In this document: positions 1-10,532 of the stretch, in pieces
How positions within the stretch are numbered: the first letter of the stretch is position 1
Layout of the letters: every line of letters starts with the position of its first letter
Assembly: GCA_038373865.1 (NCBI GenBank)
Contig: JAXGGA010001026.1
Span: 1 to 64,000, forward strand
Length of the DNA: 64,000 nt
Direction of reading: 5' to 3'
Source of the DNA: Uloborus plumipes
Lineage: Eukaryota > Arthropoda > Arachnida > Araneae > Uloboridae
The notes under the pieces: model-generated
The model's database searches: none
What the model saw: the letters and a program-made list of their open reading frames with translations, nothing else
Told to the model about the DNA's origin: nothing
Position numbers and translations under genes: made by a program

Positions 1-120
1 GCAATATTTCATCTCTATTTCTTATCACACATTTCTGTAAAACTCTTTTCTGCTTCCATTTGAGGTCATGGTAGATATCGCACTTCAAAAGTATTTCGCA
101 CTTCACCGAATATTATTTCC
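1..120 (+). repeat. Direct repeat, left copy (partner 1137-1258)
   Basis: This stretch is repeated in the same orientation about 1.14 kb downstream. Shared blocks include CATCTCTATTT, CTGTAAAACT, TTTTCTGCTT and, near the end, ACTTCACCGAATATTATTTC. Divergence is moderate, with many substitutions and small indels. The interval between the copies holds one short TA-flanked element and one hAT-like element. I do not recognise the repeat. It could be two copies of a dispersed element or an old local duplication later filled by insertions. The left end runs off the window. Confidence 0.7.
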
Positions 121-193
121 TCCCATTTTCGCAGACAAGCAAGGGGTTAAGCCTAAATAAATTGTGAACTTTTATGAGCTTTGGGTTTCGCTA

Positions 194-419
194 CACTGCA
201 AAAAATAAACTGCTGTTTTTACAGTATAATACTGGCAGCAGAGGTTCCAGTTTAAAATTGTAAAATGCACAGTAATAAACTAAAATTTGCAGTTTTACAG
301 TTTATAACTGTAAGGTAGCAATTTAACAGTTTATTACTGTAAAATTAGCAATTTTTACAGTTTGTTACTATAAAATTAGCTGTATTATGCTGTAAAAATA
401 ACATATATTTTTTACAGTG
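194..419 (+). mobile_element. TA-flanked palindromic MITE, CACTG-AAAAAA family (copy 1)
   Basis: The element starts CACTGCAAAAAATAAACTG and ends TATTTTTTACAGTG, so its ends are inverted repeats, and it is bounded by TA on both sides (192-193 and 420-421). The interior is a degenerate run of alternating TTTTACAGT and ACTGTAAAA blocks, so the whole 226 bp can fold on itself. The TA duplication and small size point to a non-autonomous Tc1/mariner-type element. Four further copies lie in the window (1847, 2410, 59646 and 61684). There is no coding capacity. Confidence 0.75.
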
Positions 420-475
420 TATATGTAAAAGAAAATCGATACTTCAAAATATAGATGTTTTTTGGTCGATGCATC

Positions 476-1081
476 CAGTGGCGGCTCCATATCCTGCATG
501 GTCCCTTTTGAGAAAACTTTTTGCGAGGCACTCAATATAAAAAAAAAGGTTACATTAATTACGAATTCGTCCATTGCAAGAGCGATGTCATATCTCCCGC
601 CCCAGAGCCATAGGCAGGGATGGGCCATAAGAGGCGCCGCCTGCACTGGGAAATTTAAGATGGGAGCCCTCGAGCTCTTCTAACTCAATCTGAGAAACCA
701 TTGCCTTTCTGAAGATGCAATTTCAAAGTATTAACGGGGGAGTGCCCTCAAACCCCTTCTTCCTTAAACATAACCAAAAACATCTAAAATGCTCTTTAAG
801 AAATTCAAAAAAAAAAAAAAAATCCAGAGAAGAAACTCCCGAACTCCCTATTTCAGAGGAAAAGTATATCTAGGATTAGATTCGTACTAAGGACACGTAC
901 TAAGGACCCTCTCATATTCCAAAGGATAAAAAGTTCTCTTTCTCTTTCTGCAGTTATGATAAATTTGAAAAAGTTAAAGGTCCATCAATTTCAGTTATAA
1001 TAATATGCGTCGGCACGGGGCCCCCCTATCCGTGGGGCCCTGGGAATCTTCCACGGTTTCCCGGCCCTGAAACTGTCCCTG
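476..1081. mobile_element. hAT-like non-autonomous element, 8-bp TSD GATGCATC
   Basis: The duplication GATGCATC is present at 468-475 and 1082-1089. The element begins CAGTGGCGGCTCC, a typical hAT-type start, and ends CTGTCCCTG. The inverted match of the two ends is short and imperfect. The duplicated octamer is itself a palindrome, which slightly weakens it as evidence. The interior holds GC-rich blocks near 1010-1070, an A-run near 809-823 and no convincing transposase frame. Confidence 0.6.
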
Positions 1082-1136
1082 GATGCATCAACATCATCAA
1101 TGTATTAATTGTGAACATTGATGTTTTGTTTTTTGT

Positions 1137-1258
1137 AACCGATGTCGCATCTCTATTTTCTACTATACATCTCTGTAAAACTGTCTTTTCTGCTTGCATT
1201 GGGGCATGGCAGAAACTGCAGTCCAAAGGTACTTTGTACTTCACCGAATATTATTTCA
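1137..1258 (+). repeat. Direct repeat, right copy (partner 1-120)
   Basis: This is the second copy of the repeat at the window start. It ends with the same block ACTTCACCGAATATTATTTC and then diverges. It begins about 50 bp beyond the 3' target duplication of the hAT-like element 476-1081. No coding signal is visible in either copy. Confidence 0.7.
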
Positions 1259-1517
1259 TTACCTTTAAACAGATAATTAATGAGTCCAGTGTAGCAATGT
1301 GAAACAGAAACTTAGACTTAAACTGAAACAAAATTTGCGGAAAAACAAAAATTGAAAATGTTAATTTAAAGAGAAGATCGGTAATTAAAAGTCAGAAAAA
1401 TTCTTTTGTAAATGTAAAATGCAATTAAGTGTGGTTGACATTACAAGGTTTTTGCTCAAAGTGATAGATTCACAGCAGAGCAGATGTTTGAGGGTGAATG
1501 GAATGTTATCTTAATTA

Positions 1518-1745
1518 CCGCAAAGTCGGGTTACTTGGACCCACAAGGAGGTTACTTGAGCCCACAGTAAAATGATAAAATCTGGGTTTGGTACTAGCAT
1601 TAGAGACTGCAGAGTGCTTCTACCTAGAGGAGAAACGAGGAACTACGTGCAAGTCTTCAATTAATAAGTACCAAACCTAGATTTTATCATTTTACTGTAA
1701 TGGGCTCAAGTAACCTCTTAGGGTCCAAGTAACCCGACTTTACGG
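1518..1745. mobile_element. TA-flanked foldback MITE with ~78-bp inverted ends
   Basis: The left arm begins CCGCAAAGTCGGGTTACTTG and the right arm ends as its near-perfect reverse complement, CCCGACTTTACGG. Pairing continues for about 78 bp on each side up to the GGTAC / GTACC blocks, leaving a spacer of roughly 70 bp. TA lies outside both ends (1516-1517 and 1746-1747). The end sequence follows the same plan as the pogo-like elements at 37624 and 57354 (CCGTAAA or similar, then GGG, then a GGAC-type block). This looks like a deletion derivative of such a family. Confidence 0.75.
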
Positions 1746-1846
1746 TATCTTTTTTTTTTTTCCAAAACTTTTTTGAAGTCGCTTTTTAAAAATCTATTGC
1801 AAAACGCAGCGTGTTGATCACTTGTTTTGGTTTTCTTGGTGTTATA

Positions 1847-2087
1847 CATTGCAAAACATGAATATTATTTTTCCAGTATAATACAGCTAATTTTGTAGCA
1901 ATAAACTAAAAATTGCTAATTTTACAAGAATAAACTGTAAACTTACTAATTTGACAGTTTATTACATTGAATTGTACAGTTTTAAACTGGAATTTCTGCT
2001 GCCAGTATTATACTGTTGTGCATTTTACAGTTTTAAATGGGCTGCCAGATATTATATTTTAAAAACAACAGTTCATCTTTTGCGGTG
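1847..2087 (-). mobile_element. TA-flanked palindromic MITE, CACTG-AAAAAA family (copy 2)
   Basis: It starts CATTGCAAAAC and ends CTTTTGCGGTG, with TA at 1845-1846 and 2088-2089. The interior has the family's alternating TTTTACAGT / ACTGTAAAA blocks and the landmark GCTGCCAGTATTATACTG, here inverted relative to copy 1. Both termini are more diverged than in copy 1, suggesting an older insertion. It does not encode protein. Confidence 0.7.
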
Positions 2088-2409
2088 TACGCTGTTTCAG
2101 CACTTATTGGGAGGTATTTTCACATGTCGATGAACCAAATAAGATTATGTCCAGTTGCGCTGTCAGTTTCAAATGCTCCATCATCTGTTTCATTACGTGC
2201 AATGCGAGATCCACAAGAAGTGCACGTCTCAATCACTCTCCCTTACACAGGGGATGAAAATCTTAAATCACGATTGCCAAACTTTGCATGACAGAAACTT
2301 TTCTTACGGCCTGCCAAAAATTTGTCGATAAAAATAAATGGCTAATAAGTAAAATAAGTGCGAGAGTAAGGTTAGCATCGCTCCTGTCAAAGCTGCTCTT
2401 AAGATTGTG

Positions 2410-2554
2410 CACTGCAAGAAATAAACTTGTTTTTACAGTATAATACTAGCAGCCGAGGTTCCCATTTAGAACTGTAAAATGCACAGTAACAAATTGTAAA
2501 ACTGGCAATTTTACAGTTTCTTACTGTAAAGTTGGCAATTTTACAGTTCATTGC
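2410..2554 (+). mobile_element. CACTG-AAAAAA family MITE, truncated copy 3
   Basis: It starts CACTGCAAGAAATAAAC and runs through the TATAATACTAGCAG landmark into TTTTACAGTT blocks. It then stops without a matching right terminus near 2554, about 24 bp before the inverted repeat at 2578. The left flank is TG, not TA. This is a broken copy. Confidence 0.65.
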
Positions 2555-2577
2555 CAAAATTCAAATAATAAAAGCGT

Positions 2578-3256
2578 GGAATTTTTGGGAGGGGTAAATT
2601 TTTATTTGCCGAATGCAACACCGAATTTTACTTTTACCAAACGATAAAATATGAGCACTCACACATACCTACCTTTCTACATCTAAATAAAGGAAAATAA
2701 GGAATCATTGAAAAAATATATATCAGTAGTTATTACAAACTGCAATACTATGTCCAAATTTTCCGGAAAAAGACATTTTTGGGGTCACAGTGACTTTCAT
2801 GACCTCCCATCTGTGCGCCTCTGATTGGGGCTTGCTGTATAGAAAACAATTCCTACCCAGAACTATGTATTGTAGTCGAAAACATTCCTGAGACGTTTTT
2901 AAATATTTGCTGACGATTTCAAGGAGCAGTTAAAAAATTCTGGTTACATATTTAATAAATGCTATTAAATCCAAGAGTGCCCCGATGGGAGGTCACTGTG
3001 ACCTCAAAATAATTTCCGTATTCTGCACATTTTGCTGACGATTCGGCAATTTGAAGACAATATTGTGACATTGAGATTATTTTTTCTTTTTAGTTTTTAG
3101 AATTGTTTTTTAAAAGATGCCTACTGTTTTTTTCTGACTAATTGTTATGAATGTGCGACATGTGTGTATGTTCGTATTTTATCATTAAATAAAATTGGAA
3201 ATTCATTTGGTAAATTGATCATTTTCCCCCTCCAAAAAATTTTAGTTCTGTGCTCC
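2578..3256. repeat. Composite inverted repeat of the GGAGGTCAC element family
   Basis: The left arm (GGAATTTTTGGGAGGGG, then a CCGAAT block, then GATAAAATATGAGCA) is matched in inverse by the right arm (GTTCGTATTTTATCA, then AAATTCATTTGG, ending near TTAGTTCTGTGCTCC). Two internal blocks, GGGGTCACAGTGAC near 2794 and GGGAGGTCACTGTGACCTC near 2988, match the terminal halves of the intact element at 44020-44724. The locus therefore looks like two half-elements joined in opposite orientation. No target duplication was found. Confidence 0.55.
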
Positions 3257-3679
3257 CGTTGGCTGGTTACCTCGGTTGCTTGGCGACGCCGACTTGGCGC
3301 GCCTTCTCTCGGCAACCCCGCCGCCGAGATGTGTACGGGTGCTTCGTCTAGTTGAGAATGCGAAATTGTTTTGTAGTGGGAATACAGGATCACGTCGAAC
3401 GTCGTTAGCGTTCGAAAATTTCGCCCTTGACTCCTCCCAAATTCGATGTATTGACACATTTCCGATCGTTCCCGCTCGTCCCAGGAGCATTTTTCTAAGC
3501 CCCCCCCCCCCCCGTCACCGATCACGTGCGTGACAGCCTGCTAGACTCTGTCAGTACTTGTGGAAGTGTGTGTGTGTATGTGCAGTCCTTGAATCCTGTT
3601 CGATATACTTTGGGATATTTTCTGTTCTGTGCTAATACATTCTAAGCGGATAAATATATACCCCGTGACCATTCAAAAG
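3257..3679 (+). promoter_or_regulatory. CpG-rich segment, possible promoter and non-coding first exon
   Basis: This apparently unique stretch is markedly richer in G, C and CpG than its surroundings (for example GGCGACGCCGACTTGGCGCG near 3283) and includes an E-box CACGTG near 3524. It ends in TTCAAAAG followed at 3680-3685 by GTAAGT, matching the splice-donor consensus. The last 170 bp contain no useful ATG, only ATG TGC AGT CCT TGA, so any exon would be 5' untranslated and the downstream sequence its intron. This is inference. A GTAAGT donor alone is expected several times by chance in 64 kb, so the weight rests on the base composition next to it. Confidence 0.35.
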
Positions 3680-3685
3680 GTAAGT

Positions 3686-6070
3686 TATGCTCTGATCTTT
3701 TGCAATCATGTTTGATTTCAAAGAATTATTTCCTAGACTTGTATCTTGTGTGAATGTAAACAAACCATTCGCTAGCGCTGAATTTCGAATCACAGCTTCC
3801 CGCCGGTTCCTATAAAGATGTTTTCTTTACGCATCAACTGATGACGTGAATGAGGCAGGATTAATTTGTAAATGAAACTTGGCGACGCGTATTTCCTCTT
3901 CGAGTTCCACAATTTACATTGGATCATAAATAGCGGCCGCTTTAAGGGGGCGATTAATTGTTTGAACTCCCTCATTATGTCTTTTTTCATTGAATGGTCA
4001 TCATAAAAAAAGAACACTCACAAATCACAAAAGTTTTCCACTGTAGCATTTGCATAATTTAGTCTTCAAAGGGGTAAGGGGGGCGGAAGGTAAAAATGTA
4101 AAATCTATTAGTGAATGAAAAACGCATTTTTTTTCTCAAGTCTGAATGAAAGGAACTGCACCGACGCTAAGGAACTCTGCTCATTTCTATGTACCAAAGA
4201 GCGGTTTTATGTCACAAAACTGCAAAGGATGGTTTAAACTAAAAATTTACAACAAAAAAAAGTTTACTGTGTCTTTTATGTTTTTTAGCATTTAACTCTG
4301 TTAATACTTTAAAACAATTATCTTTTTTGATAAATTCTAGAGCATACTCTTCCCCTCCCCCAGTTGACGCTGAATACCTTTTAATTGTTTACTTTTAAAA
4401 ATCATTTGCATTTTATTGATGTGCATTTTAGTAATGTGCGAAATGAATATCTTCTTAAATTTATTAATTTGTTCGATGTTTATTTTCTAGCTAGGCTTTT
4501 GTAGAAAAAGATTTCCCAACTTTGTTTTCTAAAACATATTATTTTCTGATGATTTTTTAAATGTATGTCAAAAGTACGAGTTTTTTAAGGAGTCTACTCA
4601 AAAACAACCGTTTCCTTCACCAAAAAATGTCCTACAAGATGCCTTGTTATTCAAAATGATTTTTGCATTAGTTTCTAAATTATACAAGTTAAGAGTTTTA
4701 TATTGTTTTAAAATGAGTGCTTGCTTTAAAGAAATATAAAACCCACATGCTCTTCATGAAGAATTTCCATTAAATGTCGCAAAATGTAACTTCTTACTGA
4801 ATCGATCATTGGAAAAGCTGCGAGTCACAGAAGTAGGCATTCATTTCAACAGTTTTGAGGAAACATATTTTTATGAATATTTATCTCCTTTTTTTTCGTT
4901 TTTCTTCCATTTTCTGTTCTATCTTTCGTGTCATTCAGGATTTTAGCAATGATTGGGTCAGCTAATTTGCAATCAATTAAGGCACTTGCGACAGTGAACC
5001 CAATTAAACAAACCATTATGATTTCTGCCCTCAATCCTCAGAATTTCTACTTTTAGAGTTCCAGATTTGATTATGCAGCTATTCAACATCTAAGCATCGT
5101 AAAATGAGATTTGGGACATACATGCATTGTTTTGCAACCGATAATCTGCTTTATCACTAGTCAAAAAAAAAAAAAAAATCGTTTTGCGGTTAACATTCAT
5201 GAAGATTAATTATCACTACGGTGATGAGCTCTAATTGGTCCATTAATAATCTTGAGTGCGAAACCACTAACCACTTTTCGAAATTCGAACCACCCTCCTT
5301 GCCTGTCGTGTCCTTGAATATATTTCTCCCCGAAATAAATGTTTGAGTTAGCTGCGAATAAATGTTCCCCTAATAGACGGTAAGAAGACTTACATTCCAG
5401 CTATTTTTTTTCTGTTAAGTGTCTAATTAATCTACTAATACTAAATAATGTAATTGGCACAAAACAGCATCTTACAATAAAAGTTAAAATAAAAGCTCAT
5501 TCTATTGGAATTCACCGATCTTGGCGAAAAGTCAGTTTTTCTACTCTAATGTAGATTCAAATCCGTTATACACAGCGCCTCGATAAACATGACACCGGAT
5601 ATAACTCGGATGTCATCTTGATTTATCTTCAATATTTTAAATAAGTCGTTTGAAGATCCAGTTTAATTTAATTCGTTGAGAAACAATCCAGTTTTGCATG
5701 TATAGCAGAGGATTTTAACTCTCCAATACAACTGATTCGTTTTTGCATTCCAAAGTTCATATTTCAGAGCGCTGCATATTTTCCTGTCTTTTTTAAAGTA
5801 GATTTGTTGACTCCCTTAGTCTTAAACTTTCTTTGTGAATAATCTTTCCTTCCTACCTAAATTTATTTCACATTTTATGAGTTTCTTTTCTATTGGTACT
5901 GTATTGAATTGCCTTAGCTAAAAATAAGTTTCACTGTAATTATTCCGCAGTTTATGATGTATTGCGGTCACAGGACATGTCTTCTAACGTCCACTGGCGA
6001 ACTATAATAAGGTACCTCTGTATTGATGAAAAAAAAAAAAAAAAAGAAAAAATAAAAAAAAAAAAAAATA
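3686..6070. other. No supported gene; AT-rich unique-looking DNA
   Basis: I see low-complexity AT-rich sequence with poly(A) runs near 5163-5177 and 6030-6068. No transposon borders could be fixed. Blocks near 5570-5620 (CCTCGATAAACATGACACC, then GGATATAACTCGG) resemble degenerate Tigger/pogo-type ends but have no partner. The only frame worth noting is the minus-strand one at 4846-5034. Confidence 0.5.
4846..5034 (-). CDS. Weak candidate: 62-codon frame with signal-peptide-like start
   Basis: The frame starts MRAEIIMVCLIGFTVASAL, a short charged head followed by a hydrophobic core and small residues, as in a secretory signal peptide with cleavage possible after the Ala-rich stretch. The remaining 40 or so residues are basic and Asn/Lys-rich (for example GRKTKKKEI), with two cysteines (one at residue 22, one at the C-terminus). 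I do not recognise it. There is no promoter, splice or neighbouring-gene evidence, and a 62-codon open frame is common by chance in AT-rich DNA. It could also be the start of a longer spliced gene. Confidence 0.15.
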   Translation of the reverse strand: MRAEIIMVCLIGFTVASALIDCKLADPIIAKILNDTKDRTENGRKTKKKEINIHKNMFPQNC

Positions 6071-6561
6071 AACAGATGAACGGATTTAGAAAACTGTTGT
6101 AGAGCAGTGGTTCTCAACATTTTCATGACTGAGGACCACTTATAGGGGGAGAAACGATAAGATAGTACATACAGAAATACATAATTACATTATGTATAAA
6201 AAGTGCAGATGGAGAGATTGGCCCCTTGATTCCTCCCATAATAGGGACCTTACCTCATTGACATTATTTTTCATTAACTCCACACAACAGTGATTCCCAG
6301 CCTGTGGTCAACGATCATGTGGTTCTCACACAGCTAGGGAAGATTTACCTATATCCTTTCTATAGTTGTAATTAAATTTATTAAAGAAAATATTCGCTTA
6401 TTCATTTCATTTCACCTACATAATTGTTGTGAAAATATTATTTGTGCCATATGTGACCTGCTTATGATTCGGTAGGGTACCAAACCAAGTGGTCCTCAGT
6501 CATGGAAACGTCGAGAAGCACTGCTCTGCAACAGTGTTCTGAATCCGTTCTTCTGTTCTGG
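6071..6561. mobile_element. Element with ~70-bp inverted ends (hAT-like inner motif)
   Basis: The left arm (AACAGATGAACGGATTTAG, onward through CAGTGGTTCTCAACATTTTC and GAGGACCACTT) is the near-perfect reverse complement of the right arm (AAGTGGTCCTCAGTCATGG, ending TCCGTTCTTCTGTT). Between them lies CAGTGATTCCCAGCCTGTGG near 6290, which resembles another hAT terminus. No clear 8-bp duplication flanks the arms, since the left flank is poly(A). It carries no transposase and is best read as a non-autonomous foldback-like element. Confidence 0.6.
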
Positions 6562-8702
6562 TGCAAAGCCTCTTAGGAGGTACATAGACTCTCTCGACCG
6601 AATCAGCAACTGTACTGTATCCCCCGTTATCTGCATTCCGTGTGCTTTTGGCCGACGTTATTTGCCTTAGCGAAGGGTGCATCCGCTGTGCTTTCTGGGA
6701 ATCTTGCATTTTACGAGTTTGCGGAACGCGTTCGATCAAGAGGAAGCATTATAATGAGTGGCGCTATCACGATCACCATGCACGTGCACGAGAACTGCAT
6801 TCGATGCTTTAACCCCTTTATACGTGTAACTGAGGCTGTGTCTGAGCTTCTGCAAAATAGGACTGGTCAGAAAGAAATTAAAGAGTTTTTATCTTCTATG
6901 TCAAGACGACAAGAATTGTACTCAAATTTTGAATTTTTACGATCTTTTGTAGAATATTTCAACTTGTAAAATATTTAGGAAGAAAAAAAAATGCTGTTGG
7001 AGCAATAATCGTAATAAAATTCTTCTATGTCTCCCAAACACAGCTTCAAATTGCTTTGAAGACTTCAATATTGAAAAGATTCTGAAGGGGAGCTTCCAGA
7101 ATCCCTAATGTTCCCAAAGATAGTCCAAAGGAGAGTCTTCAAGACCTTCTCCAATCTTTATCAAAACTTGCCCAAAATTGAAATTTTTGAAAAAATTTCT
7201 GGGGCGGTGAAGACCTCATTTCCTCCACCAACCCTCTTCTTTCGTCACTCCAAAACTGACTGAAACTAAATTTAAAATACTTCAATTTTGAAAATTTCGA
7301 GGAGGTTCTTCAGTCCTTTTTCTGACATAATCGAAGATAGCCTGATGTTGCATTTTTAGGAATTGTATCTTTTGATATCCATCCTTCCTTAAAAATAGCA
7401 AATTGCACTCAGAGTAGCAAAATTATCTTACGTTTTATAAATTCCCTTTTTCGCAAATTTACCGTTTTTTTTTTTTTTGAAGTATAGATATTTCTAGAAA
7501 TTCTGGTAAAGGTGGCAGTTGCAAGTCTTCGCAATACGTCAGAAAGGTCGAAGTTCCAGTCTGTATAAATTCAATAAAAATAAAATGAAATAATACGAGC
7601 ATGCATTCTCAGAAAATACTGAACTTGTTATTGTTTGTATTGTGGGTGCAACTCCCTCAAATGTTACAGAATTTCTTCGAAATTCTTGAAAGATATTTGC
7701 TATAAAATTGCTGATTCGCTGTTTTTTTTTTTATAAACATGTCAAAATGCGCCCCGTGTAATGCGTCCGTTTTTAAAGCCCCTTCTATGAAAATGTGGAC
7801 GTGATATACGCTTTATTTATAAATATTTATTAGCAAGCAATATTCCTTTTCAAATTTATAAATTGTGTAATGTGTGTCCGCATATGCATTATTCTTATCA
7901 TATATATTTACGTTAGAACAATCGAGGAGCCATTCGTGGGATCTCTCTTAGTGCACGATATGCATATTTGCTTGAAAAAAAAAAAAATCTTTCGCAACAA
8001 CGAGACAACTTTACAATTTTGTAAACATGTTATTGGACTTCACGACTCTGCTTAGTTTCTTTTCTGGATGCCAAAGCGGACCTTGCCTAACGATATGACT
8101 CTTTGAACTACGGAGTCCTTTCGAGCATTATTCAAGAAACGGTAGTGCCTATGTAGATTTTTTTTTAAATAAACATTTAAATTCAGTGATAAAGTAAAAA
8201 AAAGTGATGTTCATTAAAAATTCATTTTCAGGGCTAAATTTAGATCCATGCCACCCACATGATTACCTGAAATCTCTTGCCCCTTCCACTTAAAAGGAAA
8301 CTTAGACAATTCAACTAAGCTCTTCTGCCTGCTTTTCTCCTCGACTTTTACCTCACTTCTCTTTCTATAAAAAGGAAAAGGAAAAAAAAACTATTTTCAA
8401 TAGTAAGAAAAAGATGACGCCATAGAGAATCAATAATTTGTTGTTGTTAAATTAAAATTATTTATTACGAAAAAATACAATAAAAGTAAATCTGCCGGGC
8501 TAGGCTGCTGCTCATGAGATTCGTTAGAAATTTGGCTGTAGTCATTTCTTTCCAAAAAACGATGGAAACACCATTCATTTTCGAAATTACTACGTACAAT
8601 TATTCACTATTGACAAAAGGTGGTTTGTGTCATAACGGTTAAAGTTGACATTTAACAAATCGGAAATAAAAATGATCAGAAAAATTACACATATGCCTTA
8701 AG
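6562..8702. other. No supported gene or bordered repeat
   Basis: AT-rich sequence with T-runs near 7467 and 7722 and A-runs near 7976. Blocks such as CTTCAATATTGAAAAGATTC (7066) and ACTTCAATTTTGAAAATTTC (7279) look like diverged direct copies of something, but no borders are visible. The open frames here are short and show no coding character. Confidence 0.5.
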
Positions 8703-8770
8703 CAGTGCCGTGGCTAGCAAGGGTGTCACCCGGGCGGTAATTCGTGGTGCCCCCCCCCCCCCCACACACC
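8703..8770 (+). mobile_element. Isolated hAT-like left end
   Basis: CAGTGCCGTGGCTAGCAAGG followed by GTGTCACCCGGG matches the general form of hAT left termini and runs into a 13-nt C-tract. I found no matching right end or 8-bp duplication (the expected octamer would be GCCTTAAG). The SINE next to it may have disrupted it. Confidence 0.4.
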
Positions 8771-8799
8771 ACAAAAAAAAAATCCACCAACCACAAAAA

Positions 8800-9000
8800 A
8801 TAAATAAAATAAAATGTCCGTAAGGACCCGTAAAAAGGGTAGGCAACTATTCACAGCTCAACATTGCATTCACACAAAGAAAGGACAGGAACAGGGGAGA
8901 GAAAGCACATTCATGCCCGAGCCGGGATTCGAACTCAGAACGTCAGAACCACACCATCCGTGTCAGACTACTCCGAGCACTAGACAAGGTGGCCGGCAGT
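8800..9000 (-). mobile_element. tRNA-derived SINE, minus strand (copy 1)
   Basis: On the minus strand, 8998 down to 8915 reads like a decayed tRNA. It has a box A-like block TGTCTAGTGCTCGG and a box B GAGTTCGAATCCC at tRNA spacing. Downstream on that strand are a tRNA-unrelated body and an AT-rich tail (TTTTATTTTATTTATT). The acceptor arms do not pair well, so it is not a functional tRNA. A related element lies at 15421-15613. Confidence 0.65.
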
Positions 9001-10070
9001 GGAACGGATGCAATTGCTCATGGGCAGAGAGAGAGAAAATAAACCGAGCATGCTTGTTATGTAATAGAAAAAAAAAACGGAATAAGGGTAAAAAAAAACA
9101 ATTAATAAAAAATAAATGAATGACTGAAACAAACAAACAGAATAAAAAGTCGCATCGGAGCTTGATATCATTAGCATTTGTGCTGTTGCCGCAGGTAAAC
9201 AAAACCGACATCGTTTGGTCTTGTTACGCCTGCATTGTTTTCCATTCGCGCTCGTAACCCAGATAGTAAGTTACGCGTTGTGGGGAATGCGCGTTGCTAA
9301 CCTATGTTGCGTAAGAATCTGGTGGTAAAGGTCATTAATTTACGCTTTAATACGGCATTACGGAGTGAAAGCACGAAATAGCTTACGTATGCGTCCTCGG
9401 CGAATTCCCCCCCCCCCCCTCCTCCTTATACGGAGGAGGAATACGGATATTGGATCGTTGGTTATCAAACTTGTCCCCTTTTTTGTTTGTGAAGAATTTT
9501 TTTGCTGAAAACTATCTGCTATCAAAGCACGTTTTTTTTTTTTTATTCTTGATCTTGATTAATACATTTAATTTTATATGGATAAAAAAACTGCTTGCAA
9601 AGCACGTTTTTGTTTAAATTTTTGTCTTGATGAGTATATTTTCCTGATATTTACTTTAAAAAAGATTTGAAAAAAAAAAAAAAAAAAAACCTAGAGAACT
9701 TCCTGCCTTAGCGGCTTTTTTAGCATTTTTACATCTCTCTCATCGTGTGATCATGATATTTTCTATATTCAGGCATCACACTGTGCGCTTGTCCAAGGTG
9801 ACGAAATTTAGGGTAATGCACTAATTTGGCCTTTTTTAATTTTATGTATTTTATACAAAATCCTTTCTAGTTATTCGATCCCCTCAAACCGGAGAAAAGT
9901 TTGATTACGATAGAAACAGAATGTGTACTCAACCGATCAATAACTAATTGTTATTTAATAACATGAGAGTTAAATGTAGTTTACACTGGTTAATGTCGTT
10001 TTCTTACACCCAAACAACTCGGGTTCGATTCTTCAGCATGGGAATAACACGCCCCACATCTCCAGTGCTG
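9001..10070. other. No supported gene
   Basis: The first 400 bp are moderately CpG-rich and look unique (for example GTTACGCGTTGTGGGG near 9271), ending in a C-tract at 9409-9419. The rest is AT-rich with an A-run at 9671-9690. Nothing codes and no element ends are visible. Confidence 0.5.
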
Positions 10071-10089
10071 AATAAAAATTGAGGGGGAG

Positions 10090-10532
10090 CAGGGGTGTCC
10101 ACAGGGGGAATTATGGCGCAAGTTGCGCCATCAAAATATTTTGGGGAGGGATTTTTTTAAACTTATTTATTTATTAATTTATTTGTTGAATTTACTGATT
10201 TTTCTTTAAAAAAAATATTCATTCATTTACTTTAAATTATTTATTTTATCCCTTTATTATTATTCTTTATTTATTTATTTATTTTGTGTGTGTGTGTGTG
10301 TGTACTTGGAATGTCTGGAAGGGAAAAAAAAGCCATTCTATTCTGCACATAATTAGTACTTTTAAAAAATTAATAATGTATAAAATAATAATAGCTATAA
10401 TTTAAAAAAAAAAACTAATAACATTAAAAAAAAAGTAAAATAAAAAAGAGGGGGGAACGAAAGCACAAGAGGTTTGTGAATTTTGGGGGGGGGGGATTTG
10501 CGCCATTGGGCTTGGGGGGATGGGCACCCATG
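10090..10532. mobile_element. hAT-like MITE, 8-bp TSD AGGGGGAG, nested
   Basis: The octamer AGGGGGAG lies at 10082-10089 and 10533-10540. The ends are CAGGGGTGTCCACAGGGGG and, read inverted, CATGGGTGCCCATCCCCCC, followed on both sides by ATGGCGCAA. The interior is low-complexity: TTTA repeats, a (TG)n run at 10285-10303 and A-rich stretches. The G-rich duplication is a little weak by itself, but the insertion also explains the split arm of the surrounding MITE. Confidence 0.65.
10285..10303 (+). repeat. (TG)n microsatellite
   Basis: A dinucleotide run of nine to ten TG units within the A/T-rich interior of the hAT-like MITE, following a TTTA-type run. Confidence 0.9.

Noticed and set aside
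8915..8998. Functional tRNA gene on the minus strand
   Set aside because: Only the T-arm region is well kept; the other arms do not fold, and it is part of a SINE.
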